Virus record (IMG/VR): IMGVR_UViG_3300008107_000114
Location: 1-52,914 of that record
DNA from: a virus
DNA: 52,914 nt
Reading direction: 5' to 3' (one strand)
The notes beneath the pieces are model-generated. The model saw only the letters and a program-made list of their open reading frames with translations, ran no database searches and had not been told where the DNA came from. Of this stretch, positions 42,520 to 49,865 are shown in pieces. A program made the translations under genes and the position numbers. The number at the start of each line of letters is the position of its first letter. Within the stretch, counting starts at the first letter, position 1.

Positions 42520-43260
42520 TTACAGGTTGTAAGCAGGAGTGGTGAACGGAGCATCACGGAAGGTTGTACCTAACGCAGTGATCAAAGTAGACTGAGTGGT
42601 GTTAATCCAAATAGTCTGCTCAAGGTATTCTTGGCCCGAACTAACGTGACCAGAGGCATAGCCCTGTTTTACTTTGAAAATGAATTCGGTATACAACTGA
42701 CCAGTGGTTGCACTAGCCAAACCACGAGCTTGCAACTCAGCAGCCAAACCGTAAGGTTTAGCGAAAGCTACAGTCTGAGCAACAGCCAACGTACCAGCAC
42801 CAGTGCTAATACAGTTGATGTTCTGAGGAATGGTTGTGTTAGAGGTTACAGTTACCAAAGTAGTACCGTCAGTGGCAGTTACGCCAAAAGCAGCACCGAT
42901 AGCATTGATAGCAGTAGTCAAACCTGCAGTAATTTCAGCTACAGTAGCAGTACCATCTGAGGTATAGCTAGCAGTGAAAGTCTGCAGAATAGGACCAAAG
43001 TAGCCCCAATCAGACTCTTTGTACACCTGAATAGTCACAGTGTAAACTGTGTTATTCGCAGCTGTAGGAGTCAAAGTTTGGCTACGTGAAGTACCAGCAA
43101 CACCGGGAACAATCTCAACATTAAAGATACCAGCTACATCCATAGGGATAGCTCTCATGGCATCTACGTTGTTGATGTCAACACCAACACGAACAAAGTG
43201 CAGCTTACCGTTATCTACGGCAAGGGTAGTTGCACCATTAAATAAAGCTTGATTTTGCAT
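42520..43260 (-). CDS. head accessory/decoration protein candidate
   Basis: This is a 246-residue protein rich in Thr, Ala, Val and Gly (TPTAANNTVYTVTIQVYKES, then VTATDGTTLVTVTSN) and low in Lys. That is typical of capsid-surface or head accessory proteins. It follows the major capsid gene with 11 bases between them and is the last gene before a strong terminator, so it belongs to the capsid transcript and is probably abundant. A tail-related beta protein is the alternative. No family was recognised. Confidence 0.6.
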   Translation of the reverse strand: MQNQALFNGATTLAVDNGKLHFVRVGVDINNVDAMRAIPMDVAGIFNVEIVPGVAGTSRSQTLTPTAANNTVYTVTIQVYKESDWGYFGPILQTFTASYTSDGTATVAEITAGLTTAINAIGAAFGVTATDGTTLVTVTSNTTIPQNINCISTGAGTLAVAQTVAFAKPYGLAAELQARGLASATTGQLYTEFIFKVKQGYASGHVSSGQEYLEQTIWINTTQSTLITALGTTFRDAPFTTPAYNL

Positions 43261-43271
43261 TTTCTAAAAGA

Positions 43272-44633
43272 TTAAGCGATTAATTCAACCAATCCGCAAC
43301 GCTCAGCAGCAACGTACAGACCGCAATCAGAAAGAATGTGGAAGTCCACACCGTCAATATCGCTAGTAGCCAATGAACCAGTCAAACCATTAGCAATTGC
43401 TTGCTTAATAGTAGAAGGGTTAGAGTCTTGCAAGCCGATCATACCCGGTACGTAGTTAGCGATCATCTCGTCATTGTTGAAGTGATACTTCTGCAAAGGA
43501 GAAATTGTACCGCTACCGTCAGCAGCTGGAATTGGAGTCATATCCAATACATACATACTGTGAGACATACGAGGCTTACCAGTAACACCAGACAAATCGC
43601 CTTTGAATGCATCGTCATCCAACAATGCCCAACGAACGAAATCAATCTTGATACCAGCGTAGCTGTAAGTCATAACGTTCAAACCTTCTACTGAAACTCC
43701 ACCCAAGGTGTTGGTAGTACCAGCATACTGGATGTAAGCAGACAACAAGGTTTGCAAACGAGCCATCATAGCAGTACCCATCAATGCGATAAGGTTACGG
43801 CCATTTTCAGCACTCTTACGAACCAAAGTTTCCAAGAAGTCGTTAAACTGAGTCTGAGTGATTTCAGCAGTCAATGGAAGGTATGTACCACCGTTGTTGA
43901 TGATAGACCAACGCAAGCCAGCAGTGGTGTAAGATTCACCCTGAGGACCGTTTACGATAGCACGCTCAGAGAACGCATACTTGAACTCCAAGCTCTTAGA
44001 GAACTTACGGAGAGTCAAATCGTCATATGAACGATACCAGAAATCACCTTGCCATTTCACGAAAGAAGCAGCACGATCACGACGTGCTTGGCTAGAGCTT
44101 TCACGAGTGATAGCAGTGTAGGTAAAGTCAGTCTGAGGAACAAAGTTCAACGGAGTCTTACCACCGCTGTAACGGTTTGCGCTAGAGTCAAACAACGACT
44201 TACAGATAGTACCTGACAAGAAGTGGTTAGCAATAACCAAAGTAGTGCTCACACGCTTCACGATAAGCTGGTTAGCACCAGAAGAAGGCTTGTCAATTAC
44301 GATAGCCTGAACCATGTTAGCGTCAGCAACGATATCACCAATACGGAAGTTGGAGTTATCATCTAAGGTTACTAGCAAAGCTTCACCTACAGCATATCCA
44401 CTTGGGGTGGTAGGAGCAGCAGAAATACGAGAATAAACAGAAAGATTTCCAAGTGCGCTGATTTCTACTTTCGGCTGAGGAGTCGAAATAGAAGAAGACA
44501 ACTTAGAAGTCAACTGAGTCAAAACATTGTACCCATAATCTTGGGCGTAAACCATGGCCATTTTATTGGGTAAGCTCAACCCCCTAAGGAGGAGCGACTG
44601 GTTTAAATCTAGGTTTGTAACTGGACTTGCCAT
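43272..44633 (-). CDS. major capsid protein
   Basis: This 453-residue protein has the composition and length of HK97-fold capsid proteins and sits directly after the scaffold gene. The N-terminus (MASPVTNLDLNQSLLLRGLS) is helical and polar, the centre has a basic stretch (SSSQARRDRAASFVKWQGDF), and the C-terminal half is beta/alpha mixed (GGVSVEGLNVMTYSYAGIKI). The portal-scaffold-capsid order and the strong terminator soon after support the call. No sequence motif is diagnostic by eye. Confidence 0.78.
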   Translation of the reverse strand: MASPVTNLDLNQSLLLRGLSLPNKMAMVYAQDYGYNVLTQLTSKLSSSISTPQPKVEISALGNLSVYSRISAAPTTPSGYAVGEALLVTLDDNSNFRIGDIVADANMVQAIVIDKPSSGANQLIVKRVSTTLVIANHFLSGTICKSLFDSSANRYSGGKTPLNFVPQTDFTYTAITRESSSQARRDRAASFVKWQGDFWYRSYDDLTLRKFSKSLEFKYAFSERAIVNGPQGESYTTAGLRWSIINNGGTYLPLTAEITQTQFNDFLETLVRKSAENGRNLIALMGTAMMARLQTLLSAYIQYAGTTNTLGGVSVEGLNVMTYSYAGIKIDFVRWALLDDDAFKGDLSGVTGKPRMSHSMYVLDMTPIPAADGSGTISPLQKYHFNNDEMIANYVPGMIGLQDSNPSTIKQAIANGLTGSLATSDIDGVDFHILSDCGLYVAAERCGLVELIA

Positions 44634-44644
44634 TTTTTATTTTT

Positions 44645-45649
44645 TTATCTTTTTTTAGCGTTTAGGTAGGCACTGAACGCATCATCTGCCCCGGTGTTTT
44701 TCATACCCGGATTGGCATTGGATGATCCTGCACCACTAGACGGATTTGTTGTCGCTATCAACAGTTCTTTCCGGCCAGCATTTTTGGCTGCGGTAACGTT
44801 TGCTCGAACGATATCTTTTCCATACAAACGCCACAATGCAAAGTCAGCCATTAACTCTGCATCTATAGATCCATCGGCACGATTCAAACTGATTTCTTTT
44901 TTCAAGAATGTTGTGATTTTAGTGGACATTTCGTCAGTCACCTTAAATCCGTACAGTTCTTTTCCTGAAATCTCTTTTGCAATCTGGTCGATTTCTGCTT
45001 CAAAACGCTGTACAGTCTGTTGGATACGGTCATTCTGTTTAGCTGGTTCCTGAGTAAGTTGTTTCAACTTCGACTCGGACTGCTGCATGAATGTGTTTCT
45101 ATACTCTTGTACTAGTTTTTTGCGCTGAAATAAAGACATCTGGTTGAACTCTTCAACAGCAGATGCATAATCGTCTCCAGTAAAGCCTTCTAGTTGCTGA
45201 AGCCCCATCTCAACGATAGTAGCATCATCCATAGCGGCATAATCTGGAACGTTCATCTCATTGATAAAGTCTTTCAAAGTCTTGCCAGACTTCTTGAACT
45301 CCTTTAACAATTTGATATCTTCATCTTCATCTACAACTGGAGTTGGAGCATCAGCGTTAGCTGGTGCATCAGCTGGCTTTGGTGTAGATGAATTTTCTTT
45401 TTCGTACCATGGAACATCATCGCCATCAACCAGTGGATCTGCAGGTGGATCAACAGGTGGCTCCGGTTCAACAGCAAGTGCCTGAGGAGTTGGAGCTGCT
45501 GTAGCAGCTGGAGCTGCCGGAGGAGTTTGAGCAGCTGGCTCAACCGGTGGTTGAGGATCAACTGGTGGTTGAGGATCAGCACTACCAGCACCAGTATCTT
45601 GTTGTTGCTGTTGTTGCTGCTTGATTTGTTGTTCGATAGTATCGTACAT
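44645..45649 (-). CDS. capsid scaffold protein candidate
   Basis: This is a 334-residue protein. The start is Gln-rich (IEQQIKQQQQQQQDTG). A Pro/Ala/Glu-rich disordered region follows (PQPPVDPQPPVEPAAQTPP). The remainder is helical, acidic and coiled-coil-like (FEAEIDQIAKEISGK) with a Gly/Asn/Ser-rich end. Disordered and helical acidic proteins between portal and capsid genes are the usual scaffolds. A TAATTTTG octamer lies seven bases before the start. The Gln run is coded by CAA/CAG repeats and may vary in length. Confidence 0.75.
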   Translation of the reverse strand: MYDTIEQQIKQQQQQQQDTGAGSADPQPPVDPQPPVEPAAQTPPAAPAATAAPTPQALAVEPEPPVDPPADPLVDGDDVPWYEKENSSTPKPADAPANADAPTPVVDEDEDIKLLKEFKKSGKTLKDFINEMNVPDYAAMDDATIVEMGLQQLEGFTGDDYASAVEEFNQMSLFQRKKLVQEYRNTFMQQSESKLKQLTQEPAKQNDRIQQTVQRFEAEIDQIAKEISGKELYGFKVTDEMSTKITTFLKKEISLNRADGSIDAELMADFALWRLYGKDIVRANVTAAKNAGRKELLIATTNPSSGAGSSNANPGMKNTGADDAFSAYLNAKKR

Positions 45650-45656
45650 ATTTTTA

Positions 45657-45664
45657 CAAAATTA
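45657..45664 (-). promoter_or_regulatory. TAnnTTTG element before the scaffold gene
   Basis: The minus strand reads TAATTTTG seven bases before ATG 45649, in the 57-base gap after the portal gene. A weak CTTG lies 18 bases upstream. It could raise scaffold and capsid expression above portal. Confidence 0.45.
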
Positions 45665-45706
45665 TATAAAAATTTCAAAAGTCAAGTGTGTTCAGAAAAA
45701 TATACA

Positions 45707-47935
45707 TTATTCCATGGGAACTTCTGCAGGTTGTCCAGTCATTTCACCTTCTGCTGCTACAGGTGCTTCTGCCATGGATTCTACAGGTGCTTCCCCTGTT
45801 GAAGGCGGTGGTGAATTTTTAGCCATGTCACCAACAAACTTCAACTCGGAACGATAGTTATTTCCTTCTTGAGCAACTTGAGCTTGTTGCTGCTGCATTG
45901 CCATCTGGGCTTCCATTTGTGCAGCTTGCATAATACGAGCTTGTTCTTCTTGCTGTTTACGCTCACGATCTTTCTTGTCCATTGAGTACTCAAGTTCTTT
46001 GAGAAGCTCAGTGTAAGTCTTGGCTGTTTCGATGCGCAAGTAATCACGCATGTCAATCATTTGAGCTTGCATAGCCGCTTGAGCAATTGCAAGAAGACGT
46101 TCTCTAGATTGTTCATCAACAAAGTCTTTTACTTTGATATAAACGCCAAAGTCTTCAAACTTGAAGTCTTCGGTTATTTCCAAGAACTCGATTCCTCTGT
46201 CATCAAGAAGGCCAAGTGTATCGGTTTCCAAAGTCAACAACGAAACCTTGTATTGGTTCAGTGCATACTGAAGGTCGCGTTCAATGAACTGAATGAAGCC
46301 TTGATATAAATAAGAAGTACCTAGGTTTGATTGAGCAATGGAACCGGCTTGAGTTTTTGCACCGAGATATCCTTGCTGCTGACCCATTGCGATTTTAGGA
46401 ACGTTAACAATCTCTTCCATGATACGTTCTTCTTCTCTGCGAAGCGTAATCATCATGTTAACGTTAGGGTCCAGAGTCATATCAACTACTTCAACGACCT
46501 TGTTGTAATCAGCGTTGTTGAAATCTTCACCAGTCATGTTGCCATCGGTGATGTGAATCCCCATCCTTTCGAAATCGTTTAGGATTTCTTGAGAAGTTGC
46601 AGAGCCAAGTTTATGTTTGTTCAAAACGAAAACCTTGCCTTTGGCCCGGTCCGTCATTTTGGTGATCTCGTAAGTAAGATAGTCAATTCTATCTTGGTGT
46701 TTGTGAAGGCGAGATGCAATCGAACGAGTTTCGCCCATCACCATGTTTGGAAGGAATACTGAAATTGGCAACTGAACCTCACGTGGATCATCGGACCTGC
46801 GAACAATGTTCGTTGTCTCACCAAAGTCTACCACATATTTGTTGGCAATCAGAGTTCCTTTATAAATAGTCTTCACCCAGTACTTTGAGTTTTGACGAGT
46901 TCTCATCTTTGAGAAGTGCTCGTTTCCGTACTGGTCTTTTACTTGTTCGTAACGTAGTTCTTTGTAGCCTACCCAGTAACCTGTAACACAGGCCATCTTT
47001 GGAACGCCAGAGTAATTATACCACCAACGCAGTTTGTTGGAAGTGATGTACTCTTCACCGAGCATCTTGTCCAGTGTCTGAGTATTTACTGTTTTGATTT
47101 CATCGATTTCTTGGGGTGTCAGAGACTCCAAGAATTCTGGACGTGACAAAATTTCACCGGGAGTAAGCCAATCAATTTTACCTACATAGTGAGCCCTAGT
47201 GTTAAAGTCATCATCCACCGAGTTGTCCCAAATCAAGTTGTAAGGCAGAATGATTTCTTTATACTGTCTTCCGTTCTTGATTGAGTTTTCAATTCCGCAA
47301 ACTCCACCAAGCAAAAGATACAAAAATCCTTGTTTGTATTTTTCAATGAAACGGTTCCTGTAAAGAATATCATTAGCCAAACGTTGAGCAATTACTTCTG
47401 CGTACTCTTTGTAATCGTACAGCATGAATCTCTCCAAGTCTTCTGGAGTTTCAAACTGTTCTGCTCCAGTTGGATTGAACTCAGTTCCCCCTTCACTCAT
47501 GTTCATGAAGATTTCCTCATACTTTAATTTAAGCATGCCAAGGGCCAACATCATGTTCTTCTTGGAAACTAGGGCCTCAGATGTACCTTTTACAGACGGC
47601 TCGATGTTTTCAATCATCTTGATAGCATTGCCTATCATGAAATCAATCATCGAAGTCAACTTCTGTCCATTAATCCAGACAGTTGGGAGATCACAGTTGT
47701 TTTCGTCTTTCGTCTTGTAGTAGTAATCTTTGTTTTCTTGTTTGCCAAGGTAGTAAGTGAACATGCGAAGCATTTCATCTACTGGCTTTTCATATGTTGC
47801 AGTGTTCTGATACCCCAACATATTCTGCTGTGTGTTGTACTTTTCAGCAACGTAGCGCAGCGAATCCCTATACCATTCTGGATCTTTTTGATTTTCTGGT
47901 ATAAATTGATTGGGTTGGTCTCTTAAAGCAATCAT
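45707..47935 (-). CDS. portal protein
   Basis: This is a 742-residue protein, the first gene of the capsid block. It shows the alternating helices and beta strands of portal proteins, with a wing region in the middle. Near residues 530-560 is a helical segment with AMGQQQGYLGAKTQAGSIAQ, and then a long stem-like helix. The C-terminus is Gln/Met-rich coiled coil (QAAMQAQMIDM, AQMEAQMAMQQQQAQ), a likely barrel or tail of the portal. Its size fits large portals of short-tailed phages. The C-terminal end is separated by 57 bases from the scaffold gene. Confidence 0.82.
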   Translation of the reverse strand: MIALRDQPNQFIPENQKDPEWYRDSLRYVAEKYNTQQNMLGYQNTATYEKPVDEMLRMFTYYLGKQENKDYYYKTKDENNCDLPTVWINGQKLTSMIDFMIGNAIKMIENIEPSVKGTSEALVSKKNMMLALGMLKLKYEEIFMNMSEGGTEFNPTGAEQFETPEDLERFMLYDYKEYAEVIAQRLANDILYRNRFIEKYKQGFLYLLLGGVCGIENSIKNGRQYKEIILPYNLIWDNSVDDDFNTRAHYVGKIDWLTPGEILSRPEFLESLTPQEIDEIKTVNTQTLDKMLGEEYITSNKLRWWYNYSGVPKMACVTGYWVGYKELRYEQVKDQYGNEHFSKMRTRQNSKYWVKTIYKGTLIANKYVVDFGETTNIVRRSDDPREVQLPISVFLPNMVMGETRSIASRLHKHQDRIDYLTYEITKMTDRAKGKVFVLNKHKLGSATSQEILNDFERMGIHITDGNMTGEDFNNADYNKVVEVVDMTLDPNVNMMITLRREEERIMEEIVNVPKIAMGQQQGYLGAKTQAGSIAQSNLGTSYLYQGFIQFIERDLQYALNQYKVSLLTLETDTLGLLDDRGIEFLEITEDFKFEDFGVYIKVKDFVDEQSRERLLAIAQAAMQAQMIDMRDYLRIETAKTYTELLKELEYSMDKKDRERKQQEEQARIMQAAQMEAQMAMQQQQAQVAQEGNNYRSELKFVGDMAKNSPPPSTGEAPVESMAEAPVAAEGEMTGQPAEVPME

Positions 47936-47966
47936 TGAATTTTTGCGAAATTTATATAAATTTATA

Positions 47967-47974
47967 CAAATATA
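47967..47974 (-). promoter_or_regulatory. TAnnTTTG promoter element of the portal operon
   Basis: The minus strand reads TATATTTG, the Bacteroidota -7 consensus, 31 bases before the portal ATG. The region where a -33 TTTG would lie contains the palindrome 47982-48005 instead, so the promoter may be regulated or activator-dependent. The element overlaps a TTATACAAA sequence (47962-47970). Confidence 0.55.
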
Positions 47975-47981
47975 ACTAAAG

Positions 47982-48005
47982 TTAAATAAGAATTCTCTTA
48001 TTTAA
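47982..48005. promoter_or_regulatory. perfect 10-bp inverted repeat, operator candidate
   Basis: TTAAATAAGA and TCTTATTTAA form a perfect inverted repeat around ATTC. It covers the place of the -33 element of the portal promoter. That arrangement suits an operator bound by a dimeric protein, perhaps the HTH-like product of 48314-48739. A weak hairpin in RNA is the alternative; no T-run follows it on either strand. Confidence 0.5.
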
Positions 48006-48056
48006 GATTAAGTACTGTAAAGTAATATAATGATTTGCTTGGAACTGAGGATATGC

Positions 48057-48287
48057 GTGAGCTATCCCAAAAAGGGTGCTCACCAAAAAAGACTTGCTCG
48101 TAGACTGTCTTCAATGACTGATGTGGAACATGCAAGCCCATCAGCTTGGAATCAACTATCGAAGGTTGCACCCTCCGTCCGGTCCTGCGAATCATTCCTT
48201 AGTGCCATCGCTGTGCTGTGCCGGAATCCCATGGTAGCACACAACCCTATAACGCCACCGTCTTTTCACCGACCGTTAAAGGGGGGT
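48057..48287. ncRNA. candidate structured RNA upstream of portal
   Basis: The 378 bases 47936-48313 contain no believable gene and are visibly richer in G and C than their surroundings. Several pairings nest. A long-range stem joins 48170-48176 to 48281-48287, and inside it 48180-48184 pairs with 48271-48275. Hairpins are formed by 48217-48221 with 48237-48241 and 48187-48190 with 48208-48211. Two more hairpins lie outside: 48118-48144 (CTGATG/CATCAG) and 48057-48083 (GTGAGC/GCTCAC plus CCC/GGG). A promoter octamer at 48289-48296 points to a minus-strand RNA. However, the first stem pairs fully (with G-U) only in the plus sense, so the sense is unresolved. It matches no RNA family I know. Confidence 0.35.
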
Positions 48288-48288
48288 A

Positions 48289-48296
48289 CAAATGTA
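48289..48296 (-). promoter_or_regulatory. TAnnTTTG promoter element upstream of the gene-free region
   Basis: The minus strand reads TACATTTG, with TTTG at 48315-48318 giving an 18-base spacing, one short of the usual 19-21. Transcription would start near 48283, exactly at the edge of the proposed long-range stem. Confidence 0.5.
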
Positions 48297-48313
48297 AAGC
48301 TCTTTTTGAAAAA

Positions 48314-48739
48314 TCAAAACGGGCTCAACATATTTTTTGAAATTAAATACTCAAGGTCATAAAAAAGCAAATCCCAAGGATTGATGTTCAGACCAAACCC
48401 AAAGTCAATGGCAAAGGTCATGATGTTATCGCACCGATAGTATTCTGAAGTAAGTAAATCTTTGTTGCGGTATACAGTTTCCAAGCCACCTGACTTGCGA
48501 CTTATCTCTCCGGCCAGATCCTTCAGCGTCATGTTTCGCTTTTTGAGGATGTAGATTAGGTTCTTGACCAGTGTCTTAGAGAGGCTATTGATTTTAAGTT
48601 CCCTTTGGTCGTAGTAGTAGCTTTTCAGCAACTCTTGGATTCTCCGATCCTCTAGAAATTTTGGACCGCCTTCTTGTCGAATGTTGATAATTTCCTGCTC
48701 AATTTCGTCGATGGTGAGTTGTCTTTTTAAAATTCTCAT
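48314..48739 (-). CDS. HTH-like transcription regulator candidate
   Basis: This is a 141-residue, mostly helical protein with a basic start. Residues of about 64-92 (LIYILKKRNMTLKDLAGEIS then RKSGGLETVYRN) have the spacing of an XRE-type helix-turn-helix (hydrophobic helix, MTLKDLA, turn, recognition helix), though the match is loose. It is the first minus-strand gene at the divergent promoter region and is followed by the portal control region with a perfect palindrome. These positions fit an early-to-late switch protein. It starts 61 bases from the SSB gene. Confidence 0.55.
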   Translation of the reverse strand: MRILKRQLTIDEIEQEIINIRQEGGPKFLEDRRIQELLKSYYYDQRELKINSLSKTLVKNLIYILKKRNMTLKDLAGEISRKSGGLETVYRNKDLLTSEYYRCDNIMTFAIDFGFGLNINPWDLLFYDLEYLISKNMLSPF

Positions 48740-48740
48740 A

Positions 48741-48748
48741 TATCTTTG
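48741..48748 (+). promoter_or_regulatory. plus-strand TAnnTTTG promoter of the SSB operon
   Basis: The plus strand reads TATCTTTG two bases right of the regulator's start codon. A weak TTGT lies 18 bases upstream as a -33-like element. Transcription would begin near 48755 and give a 5' leader of about 45 bases before the SSB ATG at 48800. Confidence 0.6.
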
Positions 48749-48769
48749 CTCTATTCGTTTTTACGGACA

Positions 48770-48777
48770 CAAAAATA
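48770..48777 (-). promoter_or_regulatory. minus-strand TAnnTTTG promoter of the regulator gene
   Basis: The minus strand reads TATTTTTG, 30 bases before the regulator's ATG. No good -33 TTTG is present. Together with the plus-strand element at 48741 it makes a compact face-to-face divergent promoter pair in which both polymerases would overlap. Confidence 0.45.
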
Positions 48778-48799
48778 GGGAACCTAAAATTAAATATAT

Positions 48800-49492
48800 A
48801 TGGCACTAGGAAACAACACGTCTGCAATCTATGTGGACCTGCGTAACGGCAAAGTAATGCGTTACAGCAAAACAAACGAAACCGGCACATTCCCGGTTGT
48901 TACTTCAAAAGGTGACACACGTTACTACTTCATGTACGACTACATCGAAGGACATGTTACCGGCTTCAGCACAAGAGAAGAAGAAATCGCTGGTAAGCCC
49001 AAACTGAAATTCCAAGTTCATCTTTCTGACCAAGGAGAAAACTACATTTTGAAAATGGATGTCGATTCATCTTACTTCAGAATGTTCTGCTGCGTACTTC
49101 CAAACATCAACTGGAGCTACCCGGTACGTTTCATTCCTCGTTTGAAAGAAGAGAACGGAATCAAGAAAAGCTCTCTGATTCTAGTTAACAACGGCACTCC
49201 TTTAAAGTTTGCGTTTACCAAAGACAATCCAAACGGAAAGCCTGAGGTAACTTTCACCAAGAACAAGAAAGGTGAAATCATTGACATCGACCGTGAAGAA
49301 GAACAAAAGTTTTTCTTTGACTTGATTGCCAAAGCAAAATCTCAATTGGTACACCCGGCTGTTGCACAAGAGGCTCCTTCACATCGTCCGAGCTCTAGTA
49401 TCCCAACTGGTACACCTAAGTCAGTTGATACTTTCAGCTCTGACGAAACTCAAGAAACTCCATTTACAGAAGACGACGGCTTACCTTGGTAA
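48800..49492 (+). CDS. single-stranded DNA-binding protein candidate
   Basis: This is a 230-residue protein. The first 165 residues are beta-rich with aromatic positions (FPVVTSKGDTRYYFMYDYIE, LKFQVHLSDQGENYILKMDV), suited to an OB-like fold. A Ser/Thr/Pro-rich linker follows, and then an acidic tip ending in FTEDDGLPW, which mimics the protein-binding tail of bacterial SSB (DDDIPF) and phage SSBs. It is the first gene of the plus unit and lies before the YqaJ exonuclease, as SSB genes do in recombination blocks. The fold is inferred; the tail is the strongest evidence. Confidence 0.72.
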   Translation: MALGNNTSAIYVDLRNGKVMRYSKTNETGTFPVVTSKGDTRYYFMYDYIEGHVTGFSTREEEIAGKPKLKFQVHLSDQGENYILKMDVDSSYFRMFCCVLPNINWSYPVRFIPRLKEENGIKKSSLILVNNGTPLKFAFTKDNPNGKPEVTFTKNKKGEIIDIDREEEQKFFFDLIAKAKSQLVHPAVAQEAPSHRPSSSIPTGTPKSVDTFSSDETQETPFTEDDGLPW

Positions 49493-49502
49493 TCAATAAA
49501 CC

Positions 49503-49865
49503 ATGACAAAAATAGCTAACCCTGCGTTAGCTCAAGCCATTGCTGAAGGTATTGTAAAACCAGCCAGCGAACTCAAAGCAAAAGCAAAACCCCAAGCTCA
49601 ACCTAAAAAGGAAGCTTACGTGGAAGAAGATCCTACCAATACGGTAGGTTCTCTTCCCGGTGGTGATGCTTTGCAGCGAGTAGAAAAGAAAACGCTTGAG
49701 CACATCCAACATCATTACGATAAGGACGCAAAAATTCAAAAGCAGTCTTGCATGAAAGCAGCTGCATCCGTGTACAATCCCCCTTTTGGCGAAGACCCTG
49801 AGATGATCGCCAGTAAGGTTATTCAAATCGCAGAAAAATTATTCCAATGGGTGAACTCAAATTAA
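49503..49865 (+). CDS. hypothetical protein between SSB and exonuclease
   Basis: This is a 120-residue protein with an Ala/Lys/Pro-rich first part (ELKAKAKPQAQPKKEAYVEE) and a helical second part (KKTLEHIQHHYDKDAKIQKQ, then a hydrophobic helix ending WVNSN). It starts 10 bases after the SSB stop and overlaps the exonuclease start by 19 bases. It could be a recombination partner such as an annealing helper, but it has no recognisable RecT, Erf or Rad52 pattern and is too short for those. Function is unknown. Confidence 0.6.
   Translation: MTKIANPALAQAIAEGIVKPASELKAKAKPQAQPKKEAYVEEDPTNTVGSLPGGDALQRVEKKTLEHIQHHYDKDAKIQKQSCMKAAASVYNPPFGEDPEMIASKVIQIAEKLFQWVNSN

Noticed and set aside
47982-48005. 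Terminator
   Set aside because: The palindrome is AT-only in its arms and no T-run follows on either strand.
48057-48144. Hammerhead or group I intron core
   Set aside because: CTGATG and AAGACAGTC-like pieces occur, but the required partner segments and spacing are missing.
48181-48241. tRNA-like sequence
   Set aside because: A partial TTCGC loop-like stretch was seen, but no cloverleaf with acceptor and anticodon stems could be drawn.
48030-48362. 110-codon plus-strand frame across the gene-free region
   Set aside because: Its composition (many Ser, Pro, Arg, Cys and no domain-like pattern) is not protein-like, it overlaps the regulator gene, and it lies over the proposed RNA stems.
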